Shown here piece by piece: positions 16,998 to 26,568 of a stretch of DNA of 64,000 nt. Source of the stretch: DATKWD01 sp963704815 (GTDB taxonomy: Bacteria > Actinomycetota > Acidimicrobiia > Acidimicrobiales > Salinilacustritrichaceae); contig CAVPHU010000001.1 in assembly GCA_963704815.1 (NCBI GenBank), positions 372,001-436,000 of the forward strand. The letters are read 5' to 3'. Under the pieces are notes generated by a model. The model did not search any database. It saw only the letters and a program-made list of their open reading frames with translations, and was not told where the DNA came from. A program made the translations under genes and the position numbers. How positions within the stretch are numbered: position 1 is the stretch's first letter; each line of letters opens with the position of its first letter.

Positions 16998-17597
16998 TTG
17001 GAACTCCTGCTGATCCGCCACGCACTGCCGCTCCGCGTCGAGCTGGAGACCGGTCCGGCCGACCCCGATCTCAGTGACGTCGGCCACGCACAAGCCCGCC
17101 ACCTCGCCCAGTACCTGGAGGGCGAGCGCGTCGACCGTCTGGTCACCTCACCGCTCAAGCGGGCCGTCCAGACCGCCGAGCCGATCAGCGAGCGACTCGG
17201 GCTCGAGGCCGAGGTGAGCGAAGGCGTCAGCGAGTTCGACGCCCTCAGCTCCGAGTACGTCCCCATCGAGGAGCTCAAGGCCACCAACGATCCGCGATGG
17301 CAGGAGATGCTCGATGGCACCTGGCAGACCGAGGAGGGGATGACCCGCCACGAGTTCCGCGACGTCGTCGTTCCGTCCATCGACGAGATCATCGCCGACA
17401 GCCCGTCCCAGCGGGTCGCCGTCACCTGCCACGGCGGCGTGATCAACGCCTACCTCTCCCACATGCTGGGGCTCGACGAACCCATGTTCTTCGAACCCCA
17501 CTACACCTCGATCAGCCGCCTCGTCGCGTCGAGTCGCGGGCACCGCACCCTCGTCTCGATCAACGAGATCGCCCACCTTCCCGGCGCTCGCCATTGA
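16998..17597 (+). CDS. Histidine phosphatase family protein
   Basis: 199 residues from TTG 16998. The phosphoglycerate-mutase-like core shows IRHALP near the N-terminus (catalytic Arg-His), SPLKRAVQTAEP, and the second catalytic histidine in VTCHGGVINAYLSH. The usual RHG is changed to RHA, which is common among broad phosphatases of this family. The start is supported by the hexamer placed for a leaderless message. Its stop overlaps the TTG of the following PH-domain gene (TTGA). Confidence 0.88.
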   Translation: MELLLIRHALPLRVELETGPADPDLSDVGHAQARHLAQYLEGERVDRLVTSPLKRAVQTAEPISERLGLEAEVSEGVSEFDALSSEYVPIEELKATNDPRWQEMLDGTWQTEEGMTRHEFRDVVVPSIDEIIADSPSQRVAVTCHGGVINAYLSHMLGLDEPMFFEPHYTSISRLVASSRGHRTLVSINEIAHLPGARH

Positions 17598-18085
17598 CCC
17601 CCTCCGCCTCGCCCGACGACGACCTCGACTGGAAGCCGATCGCGCCGGAGGCCAAGACGTTCTGGACCATCGGGGCGACGTTGGTGATCCTCGTCGGGTT
17701 CGGGCTCGCCGGGGCGGTCCTCCTCGCGGCCGGCCGATCAGGCCTGGCGGCTGGAACCGGCGTGCTGGCGGTGGTGGCCTGGATCTGGATCCGCGCCCTC
17801 GTCGCCCGCCGATGGAGATCGTGGGGGTATGCCGAGCGTGAGAGTGACCTGCTGATCCGTCGAGGCGTGCTGGTCCGTCGATTCACGGTGGTTCCGTACG
17901 GGCGCATGCAGTTCGTCGACGTCACGCAGGGGCCGCTCGACCGCTGGCTCGGACTGTCGAACGTGACCCTCCACACGGCGGCCGCGCGCTCCGACGCCAC
18001 CATCCCCCTCCTCGCCACCGACGAGGCGAACCGGCTCCGCGACCGGCTCGTGGTCCTCGGCGACGTCCGTGCTGCCGGCATCTGA
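17594..18085 (+). CDS. Bacterial PH-domain membrane protein, YdbS-like (DUF304)
   Basis: 163 residues from TTG 17594, overlapping the phosphatase stop. Two membrane helices occupy about residues 25-70, followed by a bacterial PH (bPH2) domain with the motifs WGYAERESDLLIRRGVLVRR and VVPYGRMQFVDVTQGPLDRW. YdbS/YdbT pairs in Bacillus give resistance to some antimicrobial products. The role here is not known. It overlaps the larger paired gene by 17 bp. Confidence 0.82.
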   Translation: MTPSASPDDDLDWKPIAPEAKTFWTIGATLVILVGFGLAGAVLLAAGRSGLAAGTGVLAVVAWIWIRALVARRWRSWGYAERESDLLIRRGVLVRRFTVVPYGRMQFVDVTQGPLDRWLGLSNVTLHTAAARSDATIPLLATDEANRLRDRLVVLGDVRAAGI

Positions 18086-19358
18086 GGGCTGGGAGCGGTT
18101 CCACCCGCTGACCCCGCTGCTCACCACGTGGCGATTCGTCGTCGTCGGGCTCTTCTTCGGCCTCCAACAGATGCCGGCCGCGGCGGCCGACACCCCGTTG
18201 GGGCTCCTCATCGGCAGCGGGCTCGCCCTCGCGGCCGGTGCGGGCGGCTACGGCTACCTCTCCTGGCGGTTCGCCGGCTACCGGCTGCTGGGCGATCAAC
18301 TCGAGATCCAACGGGGCATCCTGTTCAAGAGCCGGGGCAACGTACCCATCGCCCGCATCGAGTCGGTCGACCTCGGGCAGACGGCCGTGCCCCGTGCCGT
18401 CGGCCTCGCCGAGGTCGTCGTCGAGGTGGCCTCCCAGGGCGGCGGCGAGGCCGCACTCAAGTACCTGTCGCTCGAAGAAGCCCGGGCGCTGCGACAGCGC
18501 CTCGACGACGCCCGCCGCGGAGCCTCGACCGAGGTCGGGCCGGGCGTCGATGCGCAGCCGCCGACCGTGCCGCTCGGCGCGGTCGACGATCGCGACCTGC
18601 TGTTCGCCTACGGCGTCGGCCCGGCCATCGGCGCCGCAGCCCTGTTCGCCGGAGGCATCGTCGTGGTTGCGATCTCAGGTGTGCAGGCACTGCTGGCGTT
18701 CGGCATCTTCGGTCTCGTCGCCATCGTCACCACCGTCGTCACCCAGGTACGCCGCGTCGACCGGCTCCACGGGTTCGAGATCAGCCGAGGGGCCGACGAG
18801 CTCCACATCACCCGTGGATTCGTGGAGAAGCTCACCCAGCAGATCCCCCTCGCCCGCATCCAGGCGATCCGCATCGACGAGCCCTGGCTGTGGCGTCGGT
18901 TCGGTCGAGCACGCCTCCAGGTCTCGGTGGCAGGCTACCGCGGCGCCGACCCGGCACGGGCCGAGGCGACGGCGATGTTGATGCCGGTGGCCCCCCGGGC
19001 CGACATCGATCGCCTGGTGGAGACCCTGGGCGGGCCGACCCTGGGCGGCCTCGCCATGACCGGGCCGCCCCGCTCGGCGCGATGGCGGTCGCCGTGGCGG
19101 TGGCGCCACACCCGGATCGGCCATGCGCCGGGGTTCACCATCGTGCAACGCGGCTGGATGGGCCGCACCACCGACTACGTCACCGCCACCAAGCTCCAGA
19201 GCCTGCGAACCACGAGTGGGCCGTGGCAACGACGCCTCGGCCTGGCCACCCTGCACCTCGACACGGCGGGGTCGGGCATCGCCGTGTCCGCCCCTCACCT
19301 GCCCGCGACCGAGGTCGAGCACGAGCTCTGGACCAGCCGGTTCGGGACGGGCGCCTAG
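18069..19358 (+). CDS. Bacterial PH-domain membrane protein, YdbT-like (DUF304 repeats)
   Basis: 429 residues from GTG 18069. Several membrane helices alternate with PH-like units: FAGYRLLGDQLEIQRGILFK with PIARIESVDLGQTAVPRAVG, a second with FEISRGADELHITRGFVEK and IPLARIQAIRIDEPWLWRRF, and a third near GFTIVQRGWMGRTTDYV. This is the typical partner of the small YdbS-like protein upstream. The stop TAG at 19356-19358 overlaps the stop of the convergent SirB1 gene. Confidence 0.82.
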   Translation: MLPASEGWERFHPLTPLLTTWRFVVVGLFFGLQQMPAAAADTPLGLLIGSGLALAAGAGGYGYLSWRFAGYRLLGDQLEIQRGILFKSRGNVPIARIESVDLGQTAVPRAVGLAEVVVEVASQGGGEAALKYLSLEEARALRQRLDDARRGASTEVGPGVDAQPPTVPLGAVDDRDLLFAYGVGPAIGAAALFAGGIVVVAISGVQALLAFGIFGLVAIVTTVVTQVRRVDRLHGFEISRGADELHITRGFVEKLTQQIPLARIQAIRIDEPWLWRRFGRARLQVSVAGYRGADPARAEATAMLMPVAPRADIDRLVETLGGPTLGGLAMTGPPRSARWRSPWRWRHTRIGHAPGFTIVQRGWMGRTTDYVTATKLQSLRTTSGPWQRRLGLATLHLDTAGSGIAVSAPHLPATEVEHELWTSRFGTGA

Positions 19359-20128
19359 TTGAGCCGGGCCCGGTAGCGCTCGGCGGCTGCGGTGACCTTG
19401 TTGCGCATCGTGGGGTCGAGACGGCCTGCAACGAGGTCGGCCGTGCGGGCGGCCCGGTCGTAGCGACCGGCTTCGGCCAGGGCGCCCACGTAGGTGAGCA
19501 ACTCGCGCGGTCCCGCACCGGGCAACATGGTGGCGAGGCTCGCGATGAGGGCGGCGTCGCGTCGGTGTTGACGCCGCCGATGGCTCGCCATCAGGTTGTT
19601 CAACACCCGGGCCAGGATCTTCACCGTGTCCACGGGCTGCAGGAACGCAGGTGACCACGGCACCTGGTGGCCGGCTGCCTCGTGTCGGGCGCGGCAGTCG
19701 GCGGCGTCGAGCGCGAGGCCACCGGCGAAGACGTCGAAGAAGCGGTCTGGTTGCTCGCGGTCACGCACGATGAAGTGGCCCGGCAGGCCGATGCCGTCGA
19801 TCCCCACGTCGATCCGCCGACCGACCTCGATCGCCAGCGAAGCGAGCAGGATCGGCAAGCCCGTCCGTCGCTCGACGACGCGGTCGAGGAACGAGTTGTC
19901 GACCTCGTCGTAGTGCACGGCGTTGCCGATGAAGCCCAGCTCGCCGAACAGGTGCGAGATCACGGCGTCGACCGACCGCGACTCGACTCCCGCGGCGAAG
20001 GCATCGAGGCGCAGCAGTTCGGCATCGATGTCGACGGCATGATCGTGGGCGGCGATGAGCAGGAGCGCACGGTCCAGCGCCGGCGGGTCGTCGCGGGTCG
20101 CCTCGCGAAACCGCTGGGTGAGCTCCAT
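19355..20128 (-). CDS. SirB1-like / transglutaminase-fold protein
   Basis: 257 residues. The region LDRVVERRTGLPILLASLAIEVGRR, then GIGLPGHFIVRD, matches the Transglut_core2 domain of SirB1 proteins, which lack a proven enzymatic role. The usual catalytic cysteine is not evident, but the glycine-histidine GLPGHF element is. The C-terminus contains TPR-like helices (DTVKILARVLNNLMASHRRRQ onward). It is transcribed divergently from the acyl-CoA synthetase gene with only 39 bp between starts. Confidence 0.82.
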   Translation of the reverse strand: MELTQRFREATRDDPPALDRALLLIAAHDHAVDIDAELLRLDAFAAGVESRSVDAVISHLFGELGFIGNAVHYDEVDNSFLDRVVERRTGLPILLASLAIEVGRRIDVGIDGIGLPGHFIVRDREQPDRFFDVFAGGLALDAADCRARHEAAGHQVPWSPAFLQPVDTVKILARVLNNLMASHRRRQHRRDAALIASLATMLPGAGPRELLTYVGALAEAGRYDRAARTADLVAGRLDPTMRNKVTAAAERYRARLN

Positions 20129-20137
20129 GGGGACCCG

Positions 20138-20143
20138 AGGTTA
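20138..20143 (-). promoter_or_regulatory. Candidate -10 hexamer for the SirB1-like gene
   Basis: TAACCT on the minus strand, 9 nt before ATG 20128. It is separated by only 10 bp from the divergent hexamer at 20154. Confidence 0.45.
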
Positions 20144-20153
20144 CGGCGTGGCC

Positions 20154-20159
20154 TACATT
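20154..20159 (+). promoter_or_regulatory. Candidate -10 hexamer for the acyl-CoA synthetase operon
   Basis: TACATT ends 8 nt before ATG 20168. Confidence 0.45.
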
Positions 20160-20167
20160 CGCCCACC

Positions 20168-21748
20168 ATGTTCCCAGGAGCGCACGTCACCGCCGGTTCG
20201 ACACCCTCGCGCGGCGATCACCCCGCGGTCATCATGGGCTCCACGGGCGAGACCGTCACCTACGCCGAACTCGACGCCGAGGCGAACCGTCTCGCCCGGG
20301 TGTTCCGAGCCGCCGGTCTGAGCGCCGGCGACCACGTCGCGTTCTGCCTCGAGAACCACCCGCGATTCCTGTCGGTCGCCTGGGGTGCCCACTACGCCGG
20401 CCTCTACTACACGGCCATGTCGAGCCGCCTCACCGACGAGGAGATGGCCTACATCATCGACGACTGCGGGGCACAGGCGCTGATCATCTCCGGCCACACG
20501 GCGCGAAGCCGCGGCCGGGCTGCGCGACGCCATGCCGAACGTGAAGCTCCGTCTCATGATCGACGGCACGATCGAGGGCTTCGACTCCTACGAGGACACC
20601 GTCGGGGCTGCATCGCCGCCAGCCCCTCGACGAGGAACGCATCGAAGGGGTCGACATGCTCTACAGCTCGGGCACGACCGGCCGACCCAAGGGCGTCAAG
20701 GTGGCGCCAGCCGACCACCTCGCTCGGCGAGGCGGCCGAGCGCGGTGCAAGGACTCGGCCAGCTCCTGTTCGGCTTCGACGAGGACATGCGTCTACCTCT
20801 CGCCCGCGCCGCTGTACCACGCTGCCCCGCTGCGCTTCTGCATGGCCGTCCACCGGGTCGGCGGCACCGTCGTCGTGATGGAGCACTTCGATCCCGAGGA
20901 GGCCCTCGCGCCTCATCGAGCGTCACGCGCGTCACCCACAGCCAGTGGGTCCCGACCATGTTCATCCGCATGCTCAAGCTGCCGCCCGAGACCGCGTCAG
21001 GCCCACGACCTGTCGAGCCTCCAGGTCGCCGTCCATGCCGCGGCGCCGTGCCCGATAGCAGGTGAAGAAGCAGATGATCGAGTGGTGGGGCCCGGTCGTG
21101 CACGAGTACTACGCCGGCACCGAGGGCAACGGCTTCGTCTACTGCAACAGCGAGGACTGGCTGGCCCACGAGGGCACGGTCGGCAAGGCCCTGGTCGGAA
21201 CGATCCACATCGTCGACGAGCAAGGCGCCGACCTGCCGGCGGGCGAGCCGGGCACGGTGTACTTCGAGGGGGAGGCCGCGGCGACGTTCGAGTACCACAA
21301 CGACCCGGACAAGACCGCCGAGTCCCGCGACCCGAGGGGACGGGGGTGGAGCACGCTCGGCGACGTCGGCTACCTCGACGACGACGGGTTCCTCTACCTC
21401 ACCGATCGCAAGGCCTACATGATCATCTCCGGCGGCGTGAACATCTACCCGCAGGAGGCCGAGAACATCCTCGCCATGCACCCCAAGGTGTTCGATGTCG
21501 CCGTTTTCGGTGTGCCCAACGACGACTTCGGCGAGGAGGTCAAGGCCGTCGTGCAACCGGCCGAGGGAGTCGACCCGAGTGATGACCTCGAACGGGAGCT
21601 CATCGCGTACTGCCGGGAACACCTGGCCGACGTCAAGTGCCCGCGCTCGATCGACTTCCGGGCGGAGCTGCCCCGTCATCCCACGGGCAAGCTGTACAAG
21701 CGCCTCCTGAAGGACGAGTACTGGGCATCGGCCGGACGCACGATCTGA
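20168..21748 (+). CDS. Acyl-CoA synthetase, FadD-type (frameshifted 20510-21060)
   Basis: An AMP-forming ligase that activates fatty or related acids to CoA thioesters. The N-terminal part reads well to ALIISGHTAR. Indels near 20510, 20605, 20715, 20790, 20910, 20995 and 21055 then shift the frame. The adenylation motifs are all recoverable: YSSGTTGRPKGVK (P-loop), YYAGTEGNGF (A5 position), DRKAYMIISGGVNIYP (A8) and the C-terminal HPTGKLYKRLL carrying the catalytic lysine. The rebuilt length is about 526 residues. It is first in an operon with GDPD, a second ligase and GGT. Confidence 0.85.
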
Positions 21749-21751
21749 GCC

Positions 21752-22528
21752 GTGTCGCAGGCCGCTGACGTGAAGCCGTTCCTCGACCACCCGGGGCCGA
21801 TCCCGTTCGCCCATCGAGGTGGGGCGAGCGACGCACCCGAGAACACCCTCGCGGCGTTCCAGTACGCCATCGACCTGGGTTATCGCTACCTCGAGACCGA
21901 CGTCCACACCACCGCCGACGGGGCCCTGATCGCGTTCCACGACGACCGCCTCGATCGGGTCACCGACCGGGTCGGGCTGATCGAGGAGCTCACCTGGGCC
22001 GAAGTCGCCGAGGCCCGGGTCAGCGGCACCGAGCCCATCCCCCGGTTCGAGGATCTCCTGAGCACGTGGCCCGACGTCCGGATCAACGTCGACCCCAAGG
22101 CCGATGCCTCGGTCGATCCGCTCATCGAGGTCCTCCGGCGCACCGGAGCGACCGACCGGGTGTGTGTCGGCGCGTTCAGCGACCGACGCATCGATCGTGT
22201 GCGCGACGCGCTCGGCGGCGACCTGTGCACCGGGATGGGTCCCCGACAGATCGCCAAGCTCACCGCGGCAGCCAACGGGGTGCCCTTCCTCGGACGATTC
22301 CGCAGCGACTGTGCCCAGGTACCGACCAAGCAGGGTCCGGTGCCGCTCGTGACCTCACGCTTCATCGAGGAAGCCCACCGGCACGACATCGCGGTCCACG
22401 TCTGGACCATCGACGAGCACGACGAGATGCACCGCCTCCTCGACCTCGGCGTCGACGGCATCATGACCGACCGGCCGGTGGTGCTGCGTGAGGTCCTCGA
22501 GGCCCGGGGCACCTGGACCGATCCGTGA
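21752..22528 (+). CDS. Glycerophosphodiester phosphodiesterase
   Basis: 258 residues from GTG 21752. The GDPD hallmarks are present: FAHRGGASDAPENTLAAF (HR and E-N), LETDVHTTADG, and FHDDRLDRVTD (second His). WTIDEHDEMHRLLDLGVDGIMTDRP ends the TIM barrel. The enzyme releases glycerol-3-phosphate from deacylated phospholipids. No signal peptide is visible, so it is probably cytosolic. It is 3 bp after one acyl-CoA synthetase and overlaps the next by 4 nt, so lipid turnover is the likely theme. Confidence 0.93.
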   Translation: MSQAADVKPFLDHPGPIPFAHRGGASDAPENTLAAFQYAIDLGYRYLETDVHTTADGALIAFHDDRLDRVTDRVGLIEELTWAEVAEARVSGTEPIPRFEDLLSTWPDVRINVDPKADASVDPLIEVLRRTGATDRVCVGAFSDRRIDRVRDALGGDLCTGMGPRQIAKLTAAANGVPFLGRFRSDCAQVPTKQGPVPLVTSRFIEEAHRHDIAVHVWTIDEHDEMHRLLDLGVDGIMTDRPVVLREVLEARGTWTDP

Positions 22529-24036
22529 TCGTCCCCCTCACCCCGCTCGACTTCCTGGCACGGGCGCGACGCCTCTTCGGCGAGCGGATCGGCGTCATCG
22601 ACGGCGACCGGTCCTTCACCTACGCCGAGTTCGGGCAACGGTGCGACGCCTTGGCTCGGTTGCTGATCGAGGACTGCGGGGTCCGACCCGGCGATGTCGT
22701 CGCGTGGCGGTGCGGCAACACCCATGAGTTGCTCGAGGCCTACTTCGGCGTCCTGCTCGCCGGAGGCGTGCTCTTGCCCGTCAACATCCGCCTGGCGCCT
22801 GCCGAGGTCCGCTACGTCCTCGACGACGCCGACGCCCGGGTCGTCTTCCGCCACCCCGACCAACCCGAGATGGACAGCCCGGTCCCGACCCGGACGCTCG
22901 ATGCCGAGCACGAAGCCGCCATCGACGGCCATCGCCGCGCATCGCCGTTGACGCCACCGCCGGTCGACGAGGATGCTCCGGCCGAGGTCTTCTACACGTC
23001 CGGTTCGACCGGGTCACCCAAGGGAGCGGTCCTGTCGCACCGCGCGCTCTACCTGCATGCGATCCACAACGCGCTCACGGGTTCGATCACCGGTCACGAC
23101 GTCGTCCTGCACACCATCCCGCTGTTCCACGTCAACGGGTGGGGTGTCCCTCACTACCTCACCGGACTCGGCGGGCAGCATGTGCTGCTGCCCCGCTTCG
23201 ACGCCGCCGAGGTGCTGCGCCTCGTCGAGGCCCACCGGGTCACCCGACTGCTCCTCGTGCCGACGATGGTGCAGATGCTGCTCGACCACCCAGACCGAGC
23301 GCGGCGCGACGTGTCGTCGGTGACCCAGGTGACCGTCGGAGGTGCGCCCCCACCGCCGGACATGCTGGCGGCCGTCGAGGCGGCCTTCGATGCCGAGTGC
23401 GTCTGTGGCTACGGGATGACCGAGACCAGCCCGTCCATGCTGCGGTCGCTCGACAAGCCGGGACTCGAGCCCTCGGCCGAGCGGCGGGCCTCGACCGGTC
23501 TGCCGATCATCGGCGTCGACCTCCGGGTGTTCGACGACCACGGCGCCGAGGTCGCGTGGGATGCCGGCCACGTGGGCGAGATCTGTGTCCGGTCGAACCA
23601 CGTCATGATCGGCTATCTCGGCGACACCGAGGCCACCGACCGGGTCGTGGTCGACGGTTGGCTCCACACGGGCGATCTCGCCGTGGTCCGACCGGACGGG
23701 TTCGTCCAGGTGGTCGATCGGAAGAAGGACCTGATCGTGAGCGGCGGGGAGAACATCGCCTGTCCGGAGGTCGAGCACGCGCTCCTCGAACATCCGGCCG
23801 TCCGCGAGGCTTCGGTGGTGGGGACGCCGGACGACCGTTGGGGCGAGGTCCCCAGAGCGTTCGTGTCGTTCCGCGACGACGTCGCCGACCCGCCGACCGC
23901 GGCCGAGTTGGTCGCCTTCGTTCGCGAGCGCCTGGCCCACTTCAAGGCCCCACGCGAGGTGATCGTGCTCGCCGACCTCCCCAAAGGCGGCACGGGCAAG
24001 ATCCAGAAGCAGACCCTCCGGGCGTGGGCGCCGTGA
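22525..24036 (+). CDS. AMP-dependent acyl-CoA synthetase
   Basis: 503 residues from GTG 22525 (GTGA overlap). Motifs: FYTSGSTGSPKGAVLSH, GYGMTETSP, DGWLHTGDLAVVRPDG, DRKKDLIVSGGENIACPE, and GGTGKIQKQTLR with the catalytic lysine. The family includes medium/long-chain acyl-CoA synthetases and related acid:CoA ligases, and the specific substrate cannot be read. The middle gene of the operon, it overlaps the GGT gene by 4 nt. Confidence 0.9.
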   Translation: MIVPLTPLDFLARARRLFGERIGVIDGDRSFTYAEFGQRCDALARLLIEDCGVRPGDVVAWRCGNTHELLEAYFGVLLAGGVLLPVNIRLAPAEVRYVLDDADARVVFRHPDQPEMDSPVPTRTLDAEHEAAIDGHRRASPLTPPPVDEDAPAEVFYTSGSTGSPKGAVLSHRALYLHAIHNALTGSITGHDVVLHTIPLFHVNGWGVPHYLTGLGGQHVLLPRFDAAEVLRLVEAHRVTRLLLVPTMVQMLLDHPDRARRDVSSVTQVTVGGAPPPPDMLAAVEAAFDAECVCGYGMTETSPSMLRSLDKPGLEPSAERRASTGLPIIGVDLRVFDDHGAEVAWDAGHVGEICVRSNHVMIGYLGDTEATDRVVVDGWLHTGDLAVVRPDGFVQVVDRKKDLIVSGGENIACPEVEHALLEHPAVREASVVGTPDDRWGEVPRAFVSFRDDVADPPTAAELVAFVRERLAHFKAPREVIVLADLPKGGTGKIQKQTLRAWAP

Positions 24037-25610
24037 GCGCACCCCTCGTGCCGTACGCGACGACCTACGCCCCCAACGGCATGGTCTGCTCGGTGGACCA
24101 CCTGGCGTCGTCGGCGGGCGTCGGCGTGTTGCGTGACGGAGGCAACGCCGTCGACGCCGCGATCGCGACGAGCGCGGTCCTCGCCGTCACGACCCAGCAC
24201 CTCTGCGGCATGGGGGGCGACCTGTTCGCGCTCGTCCACACCGGTGGGCGAAGCGCCCCGGATTGTCTGAACGCCGCCGGGCGGGCGCCATCGGGCGCCT
24301 CGATCGACGCGCTGCGTGCCGAGGGTCACCGCACCATGCCGTTCCGTGACCACCTGGCACCGGTCACCATGCCGGGCTGCGTGGACGGTTGGCTCACCCT
24401 TCACCAGCGCCACGGGCGCCTGGGCCTCGACCGCGTCTTCGCCGACGCCATCGCGTATGCCGACGACGGGTTCGGCGCTTCCGTGTTCCTCGTCTTCATG
24501 ATCGACCGGATCCGGCAGGTTCCCGGGTCGGACGCATACCACGACGTTCGGCGCACGGGCGACGTGGTGCGTCGACCCGCCGTCGCCGACCATCTGCGGT
24601 CGATCCTCGCCGACGGCCGGGATGGTTGGTATCTCGGACGCTTCGGCGAGGCGCTCGTCGAACTCGGCGACGGACTGATCAGCGACGACGACCTCGCCCG
24701 CGCCCACGCCGAATGGGTCGATCCGCTCGGTCTCGACGTGTTCGGTCATCGAGCCTGGACCGTCCCGCCGGTGTCACAGGGGTACCTGGCCCTCGCCGCC
24801 TCGTGGATCGCCGAGCGGTGCGACCTCGGCGACGATCCGGAGTCGGGCCGGTGGGCGCACCTGACGGCCGAGTCGGCACGAATCGCCGGCCACGATCGGC
24901 CCCACGTGCTCTTCGACGGCGCCGATGGTGCGGCCCTGCTCACCGAGGAGCGGCTGCTCGGCCAGCTCGCTCAGATCGATCCGAACCACCGAGTCGATCT
25001 TCCCGAACTGCATCCCCCCGGCGGCACGATCCATCTCGCCACCGCCGACGCCGACGGCATGGCGGTGTCGCTCATCCAGTCGAACGCCTCGGGCTGGGGA
25101 GCGCACCTGACCGCTGCCGAGGTCTTCCTCCACAACCGTGGCAACAGCTTCGTCCTCGACCCGTCACACCCCGCGGCCTACGCCCCCGGGCGCCGGCCAC
25201 CGCACACCTTGTCGCCCGCACTGGTCACGCATGCGGACGGATCGCTCCGGGCCGTCCTCGGCACCATGGGAGGCGACAGCCAACCGCAGATCGTGCAACA
25301 GCTGCTCACCCGGGTGCTCCTCCACGGCCAGGGCCCCGCTGCTGCGATCGCTGCGCCCCGGGTGCTGCTGGGCGGCGGAACCACCGGGTTCGACCTGTGG
25401 GCCGACGAAGGCCCGACGGTGACGCTCGTCGAGGACCACGCGCCCGAGTCGTGGCGGACCGGACTCCTCGAACGGGGCCACGACGTCGTGTCCGAGCCGG
25501 CGTTCAGCTCGAACGCAGGGCACGCGCACCTGATCGAGGTCGGTCCGGCCGGGGGCTGGCGCGGGGCCAGCGACCCTCGTGCCTACACCGGCTCGGCGAC
25601 CGGCTGGTGA
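24033..25610 (+). CDS. Gamma-glutamyltransferase family protein
   Basis: 525 residues from GTG 24033. The start region (YAPNGMVCSVDHLASSAGVGVLRDGGNAVDAA) and GGTIHLATADADG are typical of the family, with the expected nucleophile Thr332 two residues before His. GGHSxS-like LGTMGGDSQPQ and GWGAHL follow. Catalysis needs self-cleavage at Thr332. No signal peptide is visible, unlike the secreted glutathione-degrading enzymes, so an intracellular acylase-type role is possible. It converges with enoyl-CoA hydratase (7 bp apart). Confidence 0.88.
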   Translation: MSAPLVPYATTYAPNGMVCSVDHLASSAGVGVLRDGGNAVDAAIATSAVLAVTTQHLCGMGGDLFALVHTGGRSAPDCLNAAGRAPSGASIDALRAEGHRTMPFRDHLAPVTMPGCVDGWLTLHQRHGRLGLDRVFADAIAYADDGFGASVFLVFMIDRIRQVPGSDAYHDVRRTGDVVRRPAVADHLRSILADGRDGWYLGRFGEALVELGDGLISDDDLARAHAEWVDPLGLDVFGHRAWTVPPVSQGYLALAASWIAERCDLGDDPESGRWAHLTAESARIAGHDRPHVLFDGADGAALLTEERLLGQLAQIDPNHRVDLPELHPPGGTIHLATADADGMAVSLIQSNASGWGAHLTAAEVFLHNRGNSFVLDPSHPAAYAPGRRPPHTLSPALVTHADGSLRAVLGTMGGDSQPQIVQQLLTRVLLHGQGPAAAIAAPRVLLGGGTTGFDLWADEGPTVTLVEDHAPESWRTGLLERGHDVVSEPAFSSNAGHAHLIEVGPAGGWRGASDPRAYTGSATGW

Positions 25611-25617
25611 CGCCCGT

Positions 25618-26451
25618 TCACTCCGGGTCGGTGAAGTCGGGCTCGCGCTTCTCGAAGTACGCCATCACGGCCTCGACCTGGTTCGGCTTGCCGATCAGCC
25701 CACCGATGGTGGCCCGTTCGGCGGCGAACTGGTCGGCCAGATCGACCGTCCCGGCGAGATCGAGCAGGTGCTTGGCGCCTCGGATGGCATGAGGACTCTT
25801 CCCGGCGATGTCGCGGGCGAGCGCCATGGCCTCGGCGTGCGGGTCGTCGGCGACCCGGGTGGCCAACCCGATGCGGGCGGCCTCGACACCGTCGACCATC
25901 CGACCGGTGAACGTCAGCTCCTTGGCCACGTCGTTGCCGACGAGACGGTGAAGGGTCGCGGTGCCGGTCATGTCGGGGATCAGCCCCCAGCGGACCTCGA
26001 GGACCGACATCTTGGCGTCGGGGGCGACGATCCGGATGTCGGCGCCGAGGGCGATCTGCAGCCCACCCCCGAGGCACGGACCGTGGACCGCGGCGATGAC
26101 CGGGACGGCCAGCTCCATCCAGCCATAGGCCGACTGCTGGGCGAAGTGGGTGATGCGATCACCCGTGTCGCCGATGGTGGCCACGTCGTCGGTCCCCCCA
26201 TCGTCGGCCACCTCGGTCGGAGCGTCGGCCCCGGCCATCTGCTGGAAGCTCCCGAAGTCGAGGCCGGCGCAGAACCCTCGGCCCTCACCCGACAGCACGA
26301 CCGCACGCACCGACGAATCGTGCTTGAGTGACTCGGAGGCGTCGACCAGCCCGCGGAACATCGCCTGATCGAGTGCGTTCATCTTGTCGGCGCGGTTGAG
26401 TCGGACGTCGGCGACGCCGCCGTCGATGGTGATGCTGACGCGATCGGACAT
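25618..26451 (-). CDS. Enoyl-CoA hydratase / crotonase family
   Basis: 277 residues from ATG 26451, preceded by GGAGG about 5 nt upstream on the minus strand. It has the crotonase fold: LNRADKMNALDQAMF, SGEGRGFCAGLDF (oxyanion loop) and PVIAAVHGPCLGGGLQIALGADIRI. The usual catalytic glutamate position after GGG (in ADIRIVAP..KMSVLEVRWGLIP) is E in SVLEV. The family hydrates enoyl-CoA in beta-oxidation but has many other members. It is opposite the ligase/GDPD operon and may belong to the same lipid-degradation functions. Confidence 0.88.
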   Translation of the reverse strand: MSDRVSITIDGGVADVRLNRADKMNALDQAMFRGLVDASESLKHDSSVRAVVLSGEGRGFCAGLDFGSFQQMAGADAPTEVADDGGTDDVATIGDTGDRITHFAQQSAYGWMELAVPVIAAVHGPCLGGGLQIALGADIRIVAPDAKMSVLEVRWGLIPDMTGTATLHRLVGNDVAKELTFTGRMVDGVEAARIGLATRVADDPHAEAMALARDIAGKSPHAIRGAKHLLDLAGTVDLADQFAAERATIGGLIGKPNQVEAVMAYFEKREPDFTDPE

Positions 26452-26517
26452 GTGGCCTCCCGGGACGTGGAGCACCAGTGTGGCATCCGATCGAGGCGGC
26501 TGACCGGACTCGGCCCT

Positions 26518-26535
26518 CCACGCGCCGTAGCGTGG
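26518..26535. repeat. Short inverted repeat upstream of the lytic transglycosylase
   Basis: CCACGC (26518-26523) and GCGTGG (26530-26535) form 6-bp arms around GCCGTA. The TAGCGT inside it (26528-26533) resembles a -10 hexamer 35 nt before ATG 26569. It could be an operator or a chance hairpin. Confidence 0.3.
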
Positions 26536-26568
26536 TCCGTTGCCCCGGGCGTCGCCCGCCACTCGTCC

